From Baffinella frigidus (Eukaryota > Cryptophyceae > Cryptomonadales > Baffinellaceae), in the NCBI GenBank assembly GCA_026770585.1, contig MU646407.1, positions 317,494 through 337,022 on the forward strand: a stretch of 19,529 nucleotides of DNA, read 5' to 3'. This document shows positions 16,801 through 19,529 of the stretch, piece by piece. The position numbers were made by a program, and so were the translations under genes. Under the pieces are notes generated by a model. That model ran no database searches, had not been told where the DNA came from, and worked only from the letters and a program-made list of their open reading frames with translations. The stretch's first letter is position 1. Each line of letters starts with the position of its first letter.

Positions 16801-19190
16801 AGGGCGTAAAATGACAAGTACCTCTCCAGCGTAGTCTTCGTGTCCGCATTTTGCTCTAGCATAGTGGTCCGTTGTTTCTCGCCTCCAACGGCCCCGCCTC
16901 CATGAACGGCTTCGCATGAACGGCGCTTTCCCCCCCTTGCCCTCTGGGAGGGGGGGGCTCAGCGCTGTTAAATGGTGAGGTTTGTCTTAAGTTGTTTCCG
17001 TCAATGCCGCAGCCACGGCGTACGCTCCGTTCGACGTGCTCGTGACAACCTACAATCTGCTTAGCTAGATAGATAGTTATATGGATAGATAGATAGTTAG
17101 TAATTAGTGTGTGAGTTACTTACTTATTTACTTCCTTACTTACTGACTTACTGACTTACTGACTTACTTAGTCGCTTAAGTTAGATAGATAGTAAGATAG
17201 CTAGTTAGTGAGTCACTTAATTAGTTGGTTTTGCTAGTTAGGTAACCATGAAGCCCTCCCGGCAGGCACGGCCGACGCGCCTTTCCACGTTCTCGTGACA
17301 AACTACAAGCTGGTCATCACCGACGAGAAGCACTTCGCGCGCGTCAAGTGGCAGTATATGGTCCTCGATGAGGCTCAGGTCACGAGCCTCAACCTTATGT
17401 CCCTACGGATTCCCTACCGTAGGAACCCGTAGGATCCCGTGGATGGTTCGCTTGTGGGTTATTCGCGAAATCCTGTAGTTTGAGGGTTGTTCGCCGACGA
17501 AAAGCGCTTCGCGCAAGTCAAGTAGCAGTATATGGTCCTCAATGAGGCTCAGGATAGAGCCGTTTCCCCATCTGTTGGGCACGAAAAGAGTCCCGCTCGC
17601 CACTTGAGGGATGTGCATACCCTAACCCCTGGGGTATCACTCAAGGGATACCCTAAACCCGTAGGGGTGCCCTAGGGTCAAGCGATACCCTAAACTCTAA
17701 GGGATACCTTAAACCCTGAATGCTTACCCCGTTTCCAGTCGATGAAATCCCTGAATGGTTACCCCGTTTGCAGGCGATCAAAAGCAGCGCGTCGCAGCGC
17801 TGGAAGACGCTTCTCGGCTTCAACTGCCGCAACCGCCTTCTCCTCACAGGTGCCCCCCGATGCACTGAGTGAGTGGTTCATCAGAATCTGGTTTTCCGGT
17901 GACTTTCTTGTGTGGGACTCACTTTTCGGGAAAGTGAGTTTTGCTTACTCAAAAGTAAGTGACTTTTGCTCACGCCAAAGTGAGTATTACTATGTCCTCA
18001 CTTTTGCACACATGAGTCCTTCTTAAATCTACAAGAGTTGTGATAAGAGTCGCATCCGTAATGCGCACCCCTCAAGCTGTGTCCATGAAGAACACATTCA
18101 ACTTTTTGAGATTATTCTAAACCCTCAGCAGCGCTCTCCGCCTAGCCTACAATTTAACTACGCCCATCCTACACTTTAATCCAGCCTACACTTAAATCGA
18201 GGAAACGCACGCACAGGCACACCGATCCAGAACAGCATGGCGGAGCTGTGGGCGCTGCTGCACTTCATCATGCCAGAGCTGTTCGACTCCTTCTCGGACT
18301 TCACCGACTGGTTCTCCAAGGACATTGAGAGCTCCGCGGTCACCGCCCGCAAATCTTGCTCACACGTCGATTGTAGTTCGGGGTCGTGGTACAAAGTTAA
18401 AATGCTCTGGTACGAAACGTTTCAAACCTGCGGCGCCTTCTCCTACTTGACCGAGTGGTTCTCCAAGGGCATTGAGAGCTCGGCGGTGCGCGCCTTTTCT
18501 GTCTTGATAACTAACTCGTTAGATCACTAACTAACTAGTTTGTTGGTTGGTTGGTCGGTCGGCTGGTCGCTTGGTCGGTTGGTCGGTTACTTACTTACTT
18601 ACTTACCTACTTTGCTAGTTAGTTAGCTATCATGCCGGAACACACGTCTCACCCCCCCCCCCTTCTTTTCGGAGCGTGTAGCTGAAATCCAGCCCCCCCA
18701 CAAACACCAAGTACCCCCCCTCTCTCACACACACCAAAGACATCGCTTCAACCCTCCCCCCACGTTCTCTTGATGTGTGTACACAGTGTGTTGGACACCG
18801 TAGGATTGGAGCGAAGTGTGAGAGAGTGGCCAGGAGCAGTGCGCACCCCATCCTCCCCAAAAATGAACGGCGCCCCCCCCAACCCGAAGCCCGAAACCCG
18901 AAACCCGACACCTGGAACCGCAGGAGAGCAAGATGGGGATGGACTAGTAAGTAACTAAGTAAGTACACCCTCCTACAGCTCATCATACGAAAATTACTAC
19001 ACAGATCTGCGTAGTCTTTACTGAAAAAAAATCAAGAGCTAATTGTGTAGTAGATTTCGCTGTGCCAGAAAGTCATCTTTTGAATCGTTTCCGTTGTTGA
19101 GCGCAGGAGGGCAAAATGGGAATGGACCAGCAGCAGCTGCGCCGCCTCCAGCTCATCCTCCAGCCCTTCATGCTTCGCCGCACCAAAAAG
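7328..19190 (+). CDS. INO80: INO80 chromatin-remodelling ATPase, 20 exons, 3' end outside window
   Basis: Catalytic subunit of the nuclear INO80 complex, which uses ATP to slide nucleosomes and exchange H2A variants. Exons: 7328-7810, 9287-9328, 9414-9524, 9772-9831, 10848-10907, 11292-11345, 11930-11989, 12627-12708, 13171-13304, 13590-13730, 14276-14318, 14489-14556, 14886-14969, 15888-15940, 16195-16236, 16537-16649, 17266-17378, 17774-17849, 18217-18338, 19107-19190. Phases agree at all 19 junctions, giving 675 codons. Order: N-terminal RYRxML motif, DBINO (exons 2-8), Gly/Ala linker, SNF2 motif I DEMGLGKT, Ia [28 protein letters not shown]80 rather than SWI2, ISWI or Rad54 follows from DBINO joined to QTELFAHF and from [11 protein letters not shown]. 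The second helicase lobe lies beyond the right edge. Introns 6, 8 and 9 do not all follow GT-AG (see exons 7, 9 and 10). Confidence 0.9.
7811..8181. other. Intron 1, 5' part
   Basis: Holds the nested hairpin element at 7824-7969. The sequence after it has no recognised feature except G and C runs near 8041 and 8143. Confidence 0.5.
7824..7969. mobile_element. Nested double-hairpin element
   Basis: Outer arms 7824-7842 and 7951-7969 (CTCCACCAGCCACCAGAAG) are perfectly inverted. Inside, arms 7876-7894 and 7896-7914 (CCCCTGCAGACTGAAGGCT) match with one mismatch around a single-base loop. It begins 13 bases after the exon 1 donor. The size fits a miniature element. Confidence 0.85.
8192..8360 (+). 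repeat. Dispersed repeat family R, copy 3
   Basis: AAGTTGAC..CCAATTCGTC..CTTTGGGGCG..GAGCCCGG parallels copies 1 and 2. Its core is expanded three-fold. Confidence 0.65.
8244..8336. repeat. 31-bp tandem repeat, three identical units
   Basis: Units at 8244, 8275 and 8306 begin AGAGCCCGGTCTCACC and contain a palindromic CTGGTCAGACCA end. The perfect identity implies recent expansion. Confidence 0.95.
8337..8835. other. Intron 1, central part
   Basis: No exon recognised. It contains a 22-bp segment (8553-8574) whose exact reverse complement is in intron 4 (10448-10469), and a TTAGGTGCAG(T/C)CTCGCTAGG word repeated near 8654 and 9029. Confidence 0.5.
8836..8970. mobile_element. MITE-like element
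   Basis: Perfect 11-bp ends CGAGTATTTGA/TCAAATACTCG enclose a second, imperfect inverted pair (ACGAAAATTGCTACA and TGTGTTGTCATTTTCGT). The inner pair resembles the elements at 2444 and 18988. Confidence 0.7.
8971..9286. other. Intron 1, 3' part
   Basis: GCAGCCTCT-containing short repeats, then degenerate CCCTAAAC/CCCTGAAC units from about 9165, ending in an AAACCAG acceptor. Confidence 0.5.
9287..9328 (+). CDS. INO80: INO80 exon 2 (start of DBINO)
   Basis: 14 codons, [14 protein letters not shown], between AAACCAG and AAG|GTCTGA. It corresponds to the VWxxIxxxxP start of DBINO. Short, but both phases match its neighbours. Confidence 0.65.
9414..9524 (+). CDS. INO80: INO80 exon 3 (DBINO)
   Basis: Reads [13 protein letters not shown] then [20 protein letters not shown], matching the DBINO helix with conserved A/R-K..C/Q pattern. 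Acceptor TCAACAG, donor ACG|GTTCTC, followed at once by telomere-like repeats. Confidence 0.8.
9530..9735 (+). repeat. Telomere-like repeats in intron 3
   Basis: CCCTAAA, CCCTACA and CCCAAA units fill most of intron 3, with CCCTAAA on the coding strand. Confidence 0.9.
9772..9831 (+). CDS. INO80: INO80 exon 4 (DBINO)
   Basis: 20 codons, [20 protein letters not shown], matching the DBINO core before the aromatic-K/R-R segment of the next exon. Acceptor TTGCGCAG, donor ATG|GTGTGA. Two echoes of its 3' half follow. Confidence 0.85.
9854..9977. mobile_element. MITE, family P copy 1
   Basis: Arms CCTCCGAGGCGGATC..GAGCCATTT and their imperfect inverse. A sister copy lies at 12195-12316. It lies between exon 4 and its first echo, which begins about 10 bases after the right arm. 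Confidence 0.85.
9988..10025 (+). pseudogene. Downstream echo of INO80 exon 4
   Basis: Reads [13 protein letters not shown] and keeps the ATG|GTGCGA donor. Against exon 4 it is open, with two substitutions. Confidence 0.85.
10250..10279 (+). pseudogene. Second downstream echo of INO80 exon 4
   Basis: Reads [10 protein letters not shown] with donor ATG|GTGCGC. The Pro is shared with the first echo, so the second may be a copy of the first. Confidence 0.8.
10280..10530. other. Intron 4 spacer
   Basis: Unique-looking sequence with a C run near 10363 and the 22-bp inverted match to intron 1 (10448-10469). No exon recognised. Confidence 0.45.
10532..10680 (+). repeat. Telomere-like repeats in intron 4
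   Basis: CCCTGAA, CTCTGAA, CCCCAAA and CCACAAA variants, locally homogenised by type. Confidence 0.85.
10686..10712 (+). pseudogene. Upstream echo of INO80 exon 5
   Basis: TCCAG then VWRRERAA with one silent change, followed by divergence. The 135 bp between it and the true exon end in a second acceptor. Confidence 0.85.
10848..10907 (+). CDS. INO80: INO80 exon 5 (DBINO)
   Basis: [13 protein letters not shown] continues exon 4 and matches the (F/Y)W(K/R)R(Y/E)E segment of DBINO. Acceptor ACTCAG, donor TTG|GTACCC. The last codons (GIAVNVL) fit the family poorly, so the exon end is less certain. Confidence 0.65.
10911..11110 (+). repeat. CCCGAAA-type degenerate repeats in intron 5
   Basis: CCCGAAACC, AATCCGAAA and CCCTAAAC variants with one reversed GGGTTTAGGG at about 10993. 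Confidence 0.8.
11069..11087 (+). pseudogene. Upstream echo of INO80 exon 6
   Basis: GAAACCAG|GACTTTCAGCCGCTCGAA against GAAACCAG|GATCTGAGCCGGTCGAA. It includes the acceptor context and is frameshifted by one base. Confidence 0.6.
11115..11259. mobile_element. 145-bp palindromic element
   Basis: Nearly a full-length palindrome: outer arms TCCCACTTCGATTTCGTC with ATCAATTCGCCCCCC and inner arms GGTGAATTT/AAATTCACC. It separates the exon 6 echo from exon 6. Confidence 0.9.
11292..11345 (+). CDS. INO80: INO80 exon 6 (DBINO)
   Basis: 18 codons, [18 protein letters not shown], a charged helix as expected in the C-terminal half of DBINO. Acceptor AAACCAG, donor CAG|GTCCAA. Confidence 0.7.
11348..11410. 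repeat. 21-bp tandem repeat, three units
   Basis: CCAATRCCAAAAGTTGACGA-type units begin at the exon 6 donor. The CCAAAAGT word also occurs in the divergent promoter (6986-7033). Confidence 0.85.
11568..11600 (+). pseudogene. Upstream echo 1 of INO80 exon 7
   Basis: TTACAG then EEAERKRV, matching the first eight codons of exon 7. The continuation GTATAACAACCCC parallels that of echo 2. Confidence 0.85.
11828..11860 (+). pseudogene. Upstream echo 2 of INO80 exon 7
   Basis: TAACAG then EEAERERV, then HIN. This could be exon 7 with the RQQKR codons deleted. Both echoes share the same post-echo sequence, so one was copied from the other. Confidence 0.85.
11930..11989 (+). CDS. INO80: INO80 exon 7 (end of DBINO)
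   Basis: EEAERERV then [12 protein letters not shown], the most conserved DBINO segment, which joins TELFAHF of exon 8. The donor reads CACCCAG|GCGCGC. No GT lies at the phase-correct position, so I infer a GC-AG intron. Confidence 0.9.
12021..12167. mobile_element. 147-bp MITE, ~48-bp arms
   Basis: AGCTT..GGGGCTTTTTGGG..AGCGGATCAAATCCCC is mirrored at the right end, CAAGCTT. The centre is unrelated. It sits 31 bp after the exon 7 donor. Confidence 0.9.
12195..12316. mobile_element. MITE, family P copy 2
   Basis: Same CCTCCGAGG(T/C)GGATCGAAT..GAG arms as the element at 9854, about equally long. Both are preceded by ACACCC-type repeats. Confidence 0.85.
12345..12402 (+). pseudogene. Upstream echo 1 of INO80 exon 8
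   Basis: After TTGAG it reads [16 protein letters not shown] against [16 protein letters not shown], with a 3-base deletion, so the frame is kept. This is one of the longest echoes. Confidence 0.85.
12450..12525. repeat. Family Y repeat, copy 1
   Basis: AGTATGATCCAA..TGTGTA..AGTTTCGTT..AATNGATA is shared with 13802-13871. A weaker relative follows the element at 18988. Confidence 0.7.
12573..12588 (+). pseudogene. Upstream echo 2 of INO80 exon 8
   Basis: GAGCGCAG then TELFA codons, one silent change from exon 8, then telomere-like repeats. Confidence 0.75.
12627..12708 (+). CDS. INO80: INO80 exon 8 (DBINO end, linker start)
   Basis: [16 protein letters not shown] matches the TELYxHFM sequence that closes DBINO in INO80, then a Pro/Ala/Gly run. 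Acceptor CCCGCAG, donor CTGCAG|GTCTCA, phase 1. Confidence 0.85.
12709..13010 (+). repeat. CCCTACA-type repeats in intron 8
   Basis: Two homogenised CCCTACAC blocks (about 12735-12800 and 12935-12990) flank short GCTGCCGCACCA repeats. Long open frames across this stretch are repeat translations. Confidence 0.9.
13171..13304 (+). CDS. INO80: INO80 exon 9 (Gly/Ala linker)
   Basis: A 134-bp exon reading a GATGG/GGAA-type tract built on 12-bp DNA repeats, then [18 protein letters not shown]. Phase 1 in and phase 0 out match its neighbours. The donor AAGGAG|GCGAGT is a GC donor with otherwise consensus bases. The linker is not conserved in the family, so support is phase and composition. Confidence 0.6.
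13361..13386. repeat. 26-bp direct repeat with 13503-13528
   Basis: AGAGACTNGGCCAAGTCCCA plus CNAGAT. The two copies bracket a CCTAAAC-type segment and the exon 10 echo. Confidence 0.8.
13488..13508 (+). pseudogene. Upstream echo of INO80 exon 10
   Basis: GAGCAG|GCAGTGGCGCACCTCAG against GGGCAG|GCGGTGGCGTCGGCGCAG, keeping the acceptor and the AVA codons. Confidence 0.55.
13590..13730 (+). CDS. INO80: INO80 exon 10 (pre-ATPase segment)
   Basis: 47 codons. [15 protein letters not shown] resembles the INO80 stretch with AxxHxxxxxxFD between DBINO and ATPase. An [13 protein letters not shown] tail follows. Donor GATCAG|GCGAGT is again GC. Confidence 0.8.
13731..14046. other. Intron 10, 5' part
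   Basis: Contains family Y copy 2 (13802-13871) and a G-rich stretch with GGGTTTAGGG in reverse orientation near 14007. No exon recognised. Confidence 0.5.
13802..13871. repeat. Family Y repeat, copy 2
   Basis: Shares CTNGTATGATCCAA, TGTGTA, AAGTTTCGTT and AATTGATA words with 12450-12525. Confidence 0.7.
14047..14225 (+). repeat. Telomere-like repeats in intron 10
   Basis: CCCTAAA units, then CCCAAAACC variants, on the coding strand. Confidence 0.9.
14276..14318 (+). CDS. INO80: INO80 exon 11 (pre-ATPase)
   Basis: [14 protein letters not shown] between CTGCACAG and CTGG|GTAAAC, phase 1 out. Short and not conserved; placed by phase and order. Confidence 0.6.
14319..14485 (+). repeat. Telomere-like repeats filling intron 11
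   Basis: Intron 11 is almost nothing but CCCTAAA and CCCCAAA units between donor and acceptor. Confidence 0.95.
14489..14556 (+). CDS. INO80: INO80 exon 12 (entry to ATPase lobe 1)
   Basis: [22 protein letters not shown] region; FKGTLKPYQ matches the (F/L)xGxLKxYQ element ahead of the SNF2 domain. Acceptor CAACCAG, donor CAG|GTCTAA. Confidence 0.85.
14697..14870 (+). repeat. Telomere-like repeats in intron 12
   Basis: About eight consecutive perfect CCCTAAA units near 14720-14776, then degenerate ones. Confidence 0.95.
14886..14969 (+). CDS. INO80: INO80 exon 13 (SNF2 motif I)
   Basis: [16 protein letters not shown] then [12 protein letters not shown], the Walker A / motif I block that binds ATP. 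Acceptor TTCAG, donor ACG|GTACTG, phase 0. Confidence 0.95.
14978..15050. repeat. TTC microsatellite
   Basis: (TTC)n with few interruptions just after the exon 13 donor. It may act as a strong pyrimidine tract. Confidence 0.95.
15146..15194 (+). pseudogene. Downstream echo of INO80 exon 13 (motif I)
   Basis: Reads [12 protein letters not shown] (against [12 protein letters not shown]), keeps ACG|GTACTG and eight further intronic bases. The Walker A Gly-Lys-Thr is kept; Met and Leu became Val. Confidence 0.9.
15195..15741. other. Intron 13 spacer with CACACCGTAT repeats
   Basis: Several scattered CACACCGTAT/ACACCGTATATAC words (15513-15735), a GGCGAGTCGNTA pair and an AAGTGGCGAGTA pair. No exon recognised. 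Confidence 0.55.
15742..15826. repeat. Inverted copy of the 4206-4296 repeat
   Basis: GGCTCATACGCCCTACCGTA and CCTAGGACCTGCCTAGGACC, the reverse complement of the left-hand copy with few changes. Confidence 0.8.
15888..15940 (+). CDS. INO80: INO80 exon 14
   Basis: [17 protein letters not shown] continues GKT as in GKTVQ(S/T)I..LAHLAE of INO80 proteins. Donor GG|GTATAA, phase 2. Confidence 0.92.
15945..16185 (+). repeat. Telomere-like repeats in intron 14
   Basis: Includes about eleven uninterrupted CCCTAAA units (16065-16142), the longest perfect tract in the window. Confidence 0.97.
16195..16236 (+). CDS. INO80: INO80 exon 15 (motif Ia)
   Basis: [17 protein letters not shown]2 motif Ia. 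It completes GPF with exon 14 and W with exon 16. Donor TG|GTGCCC. Confidence 0.92.
16260..16515 (+). repeat. Telomere-like repeats in intron 15
   Basis: Degenerate units with a perfect CCCTAAA block at 16379-16438. Confidence 0.95.
16537..16649 (+). CDS. INO80: INO80 exon 16
   Basis: [20 protein letters not shown] then KLLRRLW, the INO80 pattern of RFVPxxKVLPYWG and DRKxxRxFW. Donor CTCG|GTGCGC, phase 1. Confidence 0.93.
16650..17012. other. Intron 16, 5' part
   Basis: No telomere-like repeats. A C-run/G-run hairpin (16929-16958) and a duplicated CATGAACGGC are the only structures seen. Confidence 0.5.
17013..17066 (+). pseudogene. Upstream echo of INO80 exon 17
   Basis: TGCCGCAG then [16 protein letters not shown] and TAG, against [15 protein letters not shown]. 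It joins exon 16 in the right phase, so if spliced in it would cause a stop: a candidate poison exon start. Confidence 0.9.
17060..17245. repeat. Tetranucleotide tracts (TAGA/TTAG/TTAC)
   Basis: GATA/TAGA, CTTA and GTTA arrays occupy the space between exon 17 and its upstream echo. Confidence 0.9.
17266..17378 (+). CDS. INO80: INO80 exon 17 (motif II)
   Basis: [20 protein letters not shown] then [17 protein letters not shown], with the DEAQ box that coordinates magnesium and hydrolyses ATP. Acceptor CGGCAG, donor CAG|GTCACG. Confidence 0.95.
17487..17552 (+). pseudogene. Downstream echo of INO80 exon 17 (motif II)
   Basis: Reads [14 protein letters not shown] stop, QYMVLNEAQ. The DEAQ Asp is replaced by Asn and the donor GT is now GA, so it is dead in coding and splicing. 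Confidence 0.92.
17610..17715 (+). repeat. Degenerate CCCTAAA/GGGATACC repeats in intron 17
   Basis: CCCTAAAC alternates with AAGGGATACC and GCGATACC words. Confidence 0.7.
17714..17783 (+). repeat. 35-bp tandem duplication of the exon 18 acceptor
   Basis: Copies at 17714-17748 and 17749-17783, each CCCTGAATGNTTACCCCGTT..CAG followed by GCGATNAAA-like codons. The first (17739-17751) is an upstream echo of exon 18. Confidence 0.85.
17774..17849 (+). CDS. INO80: INO80 exon 18 (toward motif III)
   Basis: [16 protein letters not shown] then NCRNRLLLT, the INO80 pattern after DEAQ. Donor ACAG|GTGCCC, phase 1. Confidence 0.94.
17850..18216. other. Intron 18
   Basis: A cluster of AAGTGAGT/ACTCACTTTT inverted words (17928-18005) gives small hairpins. 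Three CCTACANTTTAA-type units lie near 18148-18197. No echo or telomere-like tract seen. Confidence 0.5.
18217..18338 (+). CDS. INO80: INO80 exon 19 (motif III)
   Basis: Completes LLLTG with [19 protein letters not shown] then [19 protein letters not shown], closing SNF2 lobe 1. Acceptor GCACAG, donor GCG|GTCACC, phase 0. Confidence 0.95.
18431..18485 (+). pseudogene. Downstream echo of INO80 exon 19
   Basis: Reads [13 protein letters not shown] against [13 protein letters not shown] in an open frame and keeps GCG|GTGCGC. No acceptor of its own is obvious. Confidence 0.9.
18505..18630. repeat. Tetranucleotide tracts (TTGG/TCGG/TTAC)
   Basis: AACTAACT, GGTTGGTTGGTCGG and TTACTTAC arrays after the exon 19 echo. 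Confidence 0.9.
18924..18984 (+). pseudogene. Upstream echo of INO80 exon 20, split
   Basis: ACCGCAG then ESKMGMD and TAG against EGKMGMD. A TAAGTAAC simple repeat follows, then CCTACAGCTCATC, which matches CCTCCAGCTCATC further into exon 20. The element at 18988 abuts the second piece. Confidence 0.85.
18988..19059. mobile_element. Small MITE-like element
   Basis: CGAAAATTACTACACA on the left against TGTGTAGTAGATTTCG on the right. The ends resemble those inside 2444-2566 and 8836-8970. Confidence 0.75.
19107..19190 (+). CDS. INO80: INO80 exon 20
   Basis: [20 protein letters not shown] then FMLRRTKK, the INO80 pattern SRLHxILKPFMLRRxKK at the lobe 1/2 boundary. Donor AAG|GTCCTC. It is the last exon visible; the protein continues beyond the window. 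Confidence 0.95.
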
Positions 19191-19258
19191 GTCCTCACTT
19201 CCTCACTTGAGCGTTGAGCGGTGAGCGTTGAGCGGTGAGGGTGTACGGCTTAGGCGAG

Positions 19259-19307
19259 ACGCCTCCAGCTCCTCATCCAGCCCTTGATGCTTTCCCGCAC
19301 CAAAAAG
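19259..19307 (+). pseudogene. Downstream echo of INO80 exon 20
   Basis: Reads RLQLLIQPLMLSRTKK, fully open, and keeps AAG|GTCCCG. The first Arg of MLRR became Ser. Confidence 0.93.
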
Positions 19308-19529
19308 GTCCCGTCACCCCTTCACCCGCCCCTAGTAGATTGCGCGGTCGCGCTCGCCTGGATCCCGCTCTGCAACACCCTGCATTTTGCGATTGTATGG
19401 CTATCCGATAAACTACATTCTCACGAAAAGGTAGCGCCTTGTTTTGTACGGTTTAGGTTTTAACGGTTTGGGCGAGGCGCTTTTCGTGTTGCTGCCGCGA
19501 CTCCCCCCCCCCCCCCCCCCCCCCCCCCC
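19308..19529. other. Right edge, intron 20 and poly-C end
   Basis: No exon recognised. The window ends in an uninterrupted C run of over 25 bases, probably a contig edge. Confidence 0.6.

Noticed and set aside
18236-18530. Continuous frame covering exon 19 and its echo as one exon
   Set aside because: The spacer between them adds residues absent from INO80 proteins. The donor at 18338 joins exon 20 in phase and restores the family pattern.
9287-19190. Other SNF2 subfamily (ISWI, CHD, SWR1, Rad54)
   Set aside because: DBINO joined to QTELFAHF, and the pattern [11 protein letters not shown], are typical of INO80; no bromo-, chromo- or SANT-like segment was seen.
1-19529. tRNA, rRNA, reverse transcriptase or transposase genes
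   Set aside because: I looked for conserved tRNA boxes, rRNA cores and RT or transposase motifs by eye and saw none; very degenerate copies could be missed.

Overview
This window is nuclear DNA of a GC-rich, intron-rich eukaryote. The coding sequence is cut into very short exons (42 to 141 bp after the first) with AG|G-type acceptors. The introns are full of plant-type telomere-like repeats (CCCTAAA and variants CCCTACA, CCCTGAA, CCCCAAA) and short palindromic elements. An alga with an Arabidopsis-type telomere repeat, for example a large-genome green alga, fits this, but I cannot name the species. Both ends of the window run into poly-C, which suggests contig edges.

Right two thirds (7328-19190): one plus-strand gene that I identify as the INO80 chromatin-remodelling ATPase. 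I can trace 20 exons that join in frame at every junction (675 codons), from a start ATG through an N-terminal RYRxML motif, the DBINO domain, a Gly/Ala-rich linker, and SNF2 motifs I, Ia, II and III. The gene runs off the right end before the second helicase half. Sixteen of the 19 introns are GT-AG and three look like GC-AG.

Middle (6041-7327): an apparently intronless minus-strand gene for a membrane-anchored coiled-coil protein lies head-to-head with INO80 across 408 bp that must hold both promoters.

Left third (1-5545): three phase-compatible plus-strand exons (286-396, 2878-2963, 3966-4049) of a gene I do not recognise. They sit among minisatellites, miniature inverted-repeat elements and a 1.4-kb element or inverted pair with roughly 160-bp inverted arms.

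The main discovery is a systematic architecture. Many exons are accompanied by diverged partial copies ('echoes'). Copies upstream of an exon keep its acceptor and first codons; copies downstream keep its last codons and donor. I count this around at least eleven INO80 exons and all three left-hand exons, and a similar partial copy exists of the divergent promoter region. Palindromic elements or telomere-like tracts usually lie between an exon and its echo. This looks like recurrent insertion into exon edges with large target duplications, or repeated break repair with telomere-like filler, and it would offer many alternative or poison splice sites.
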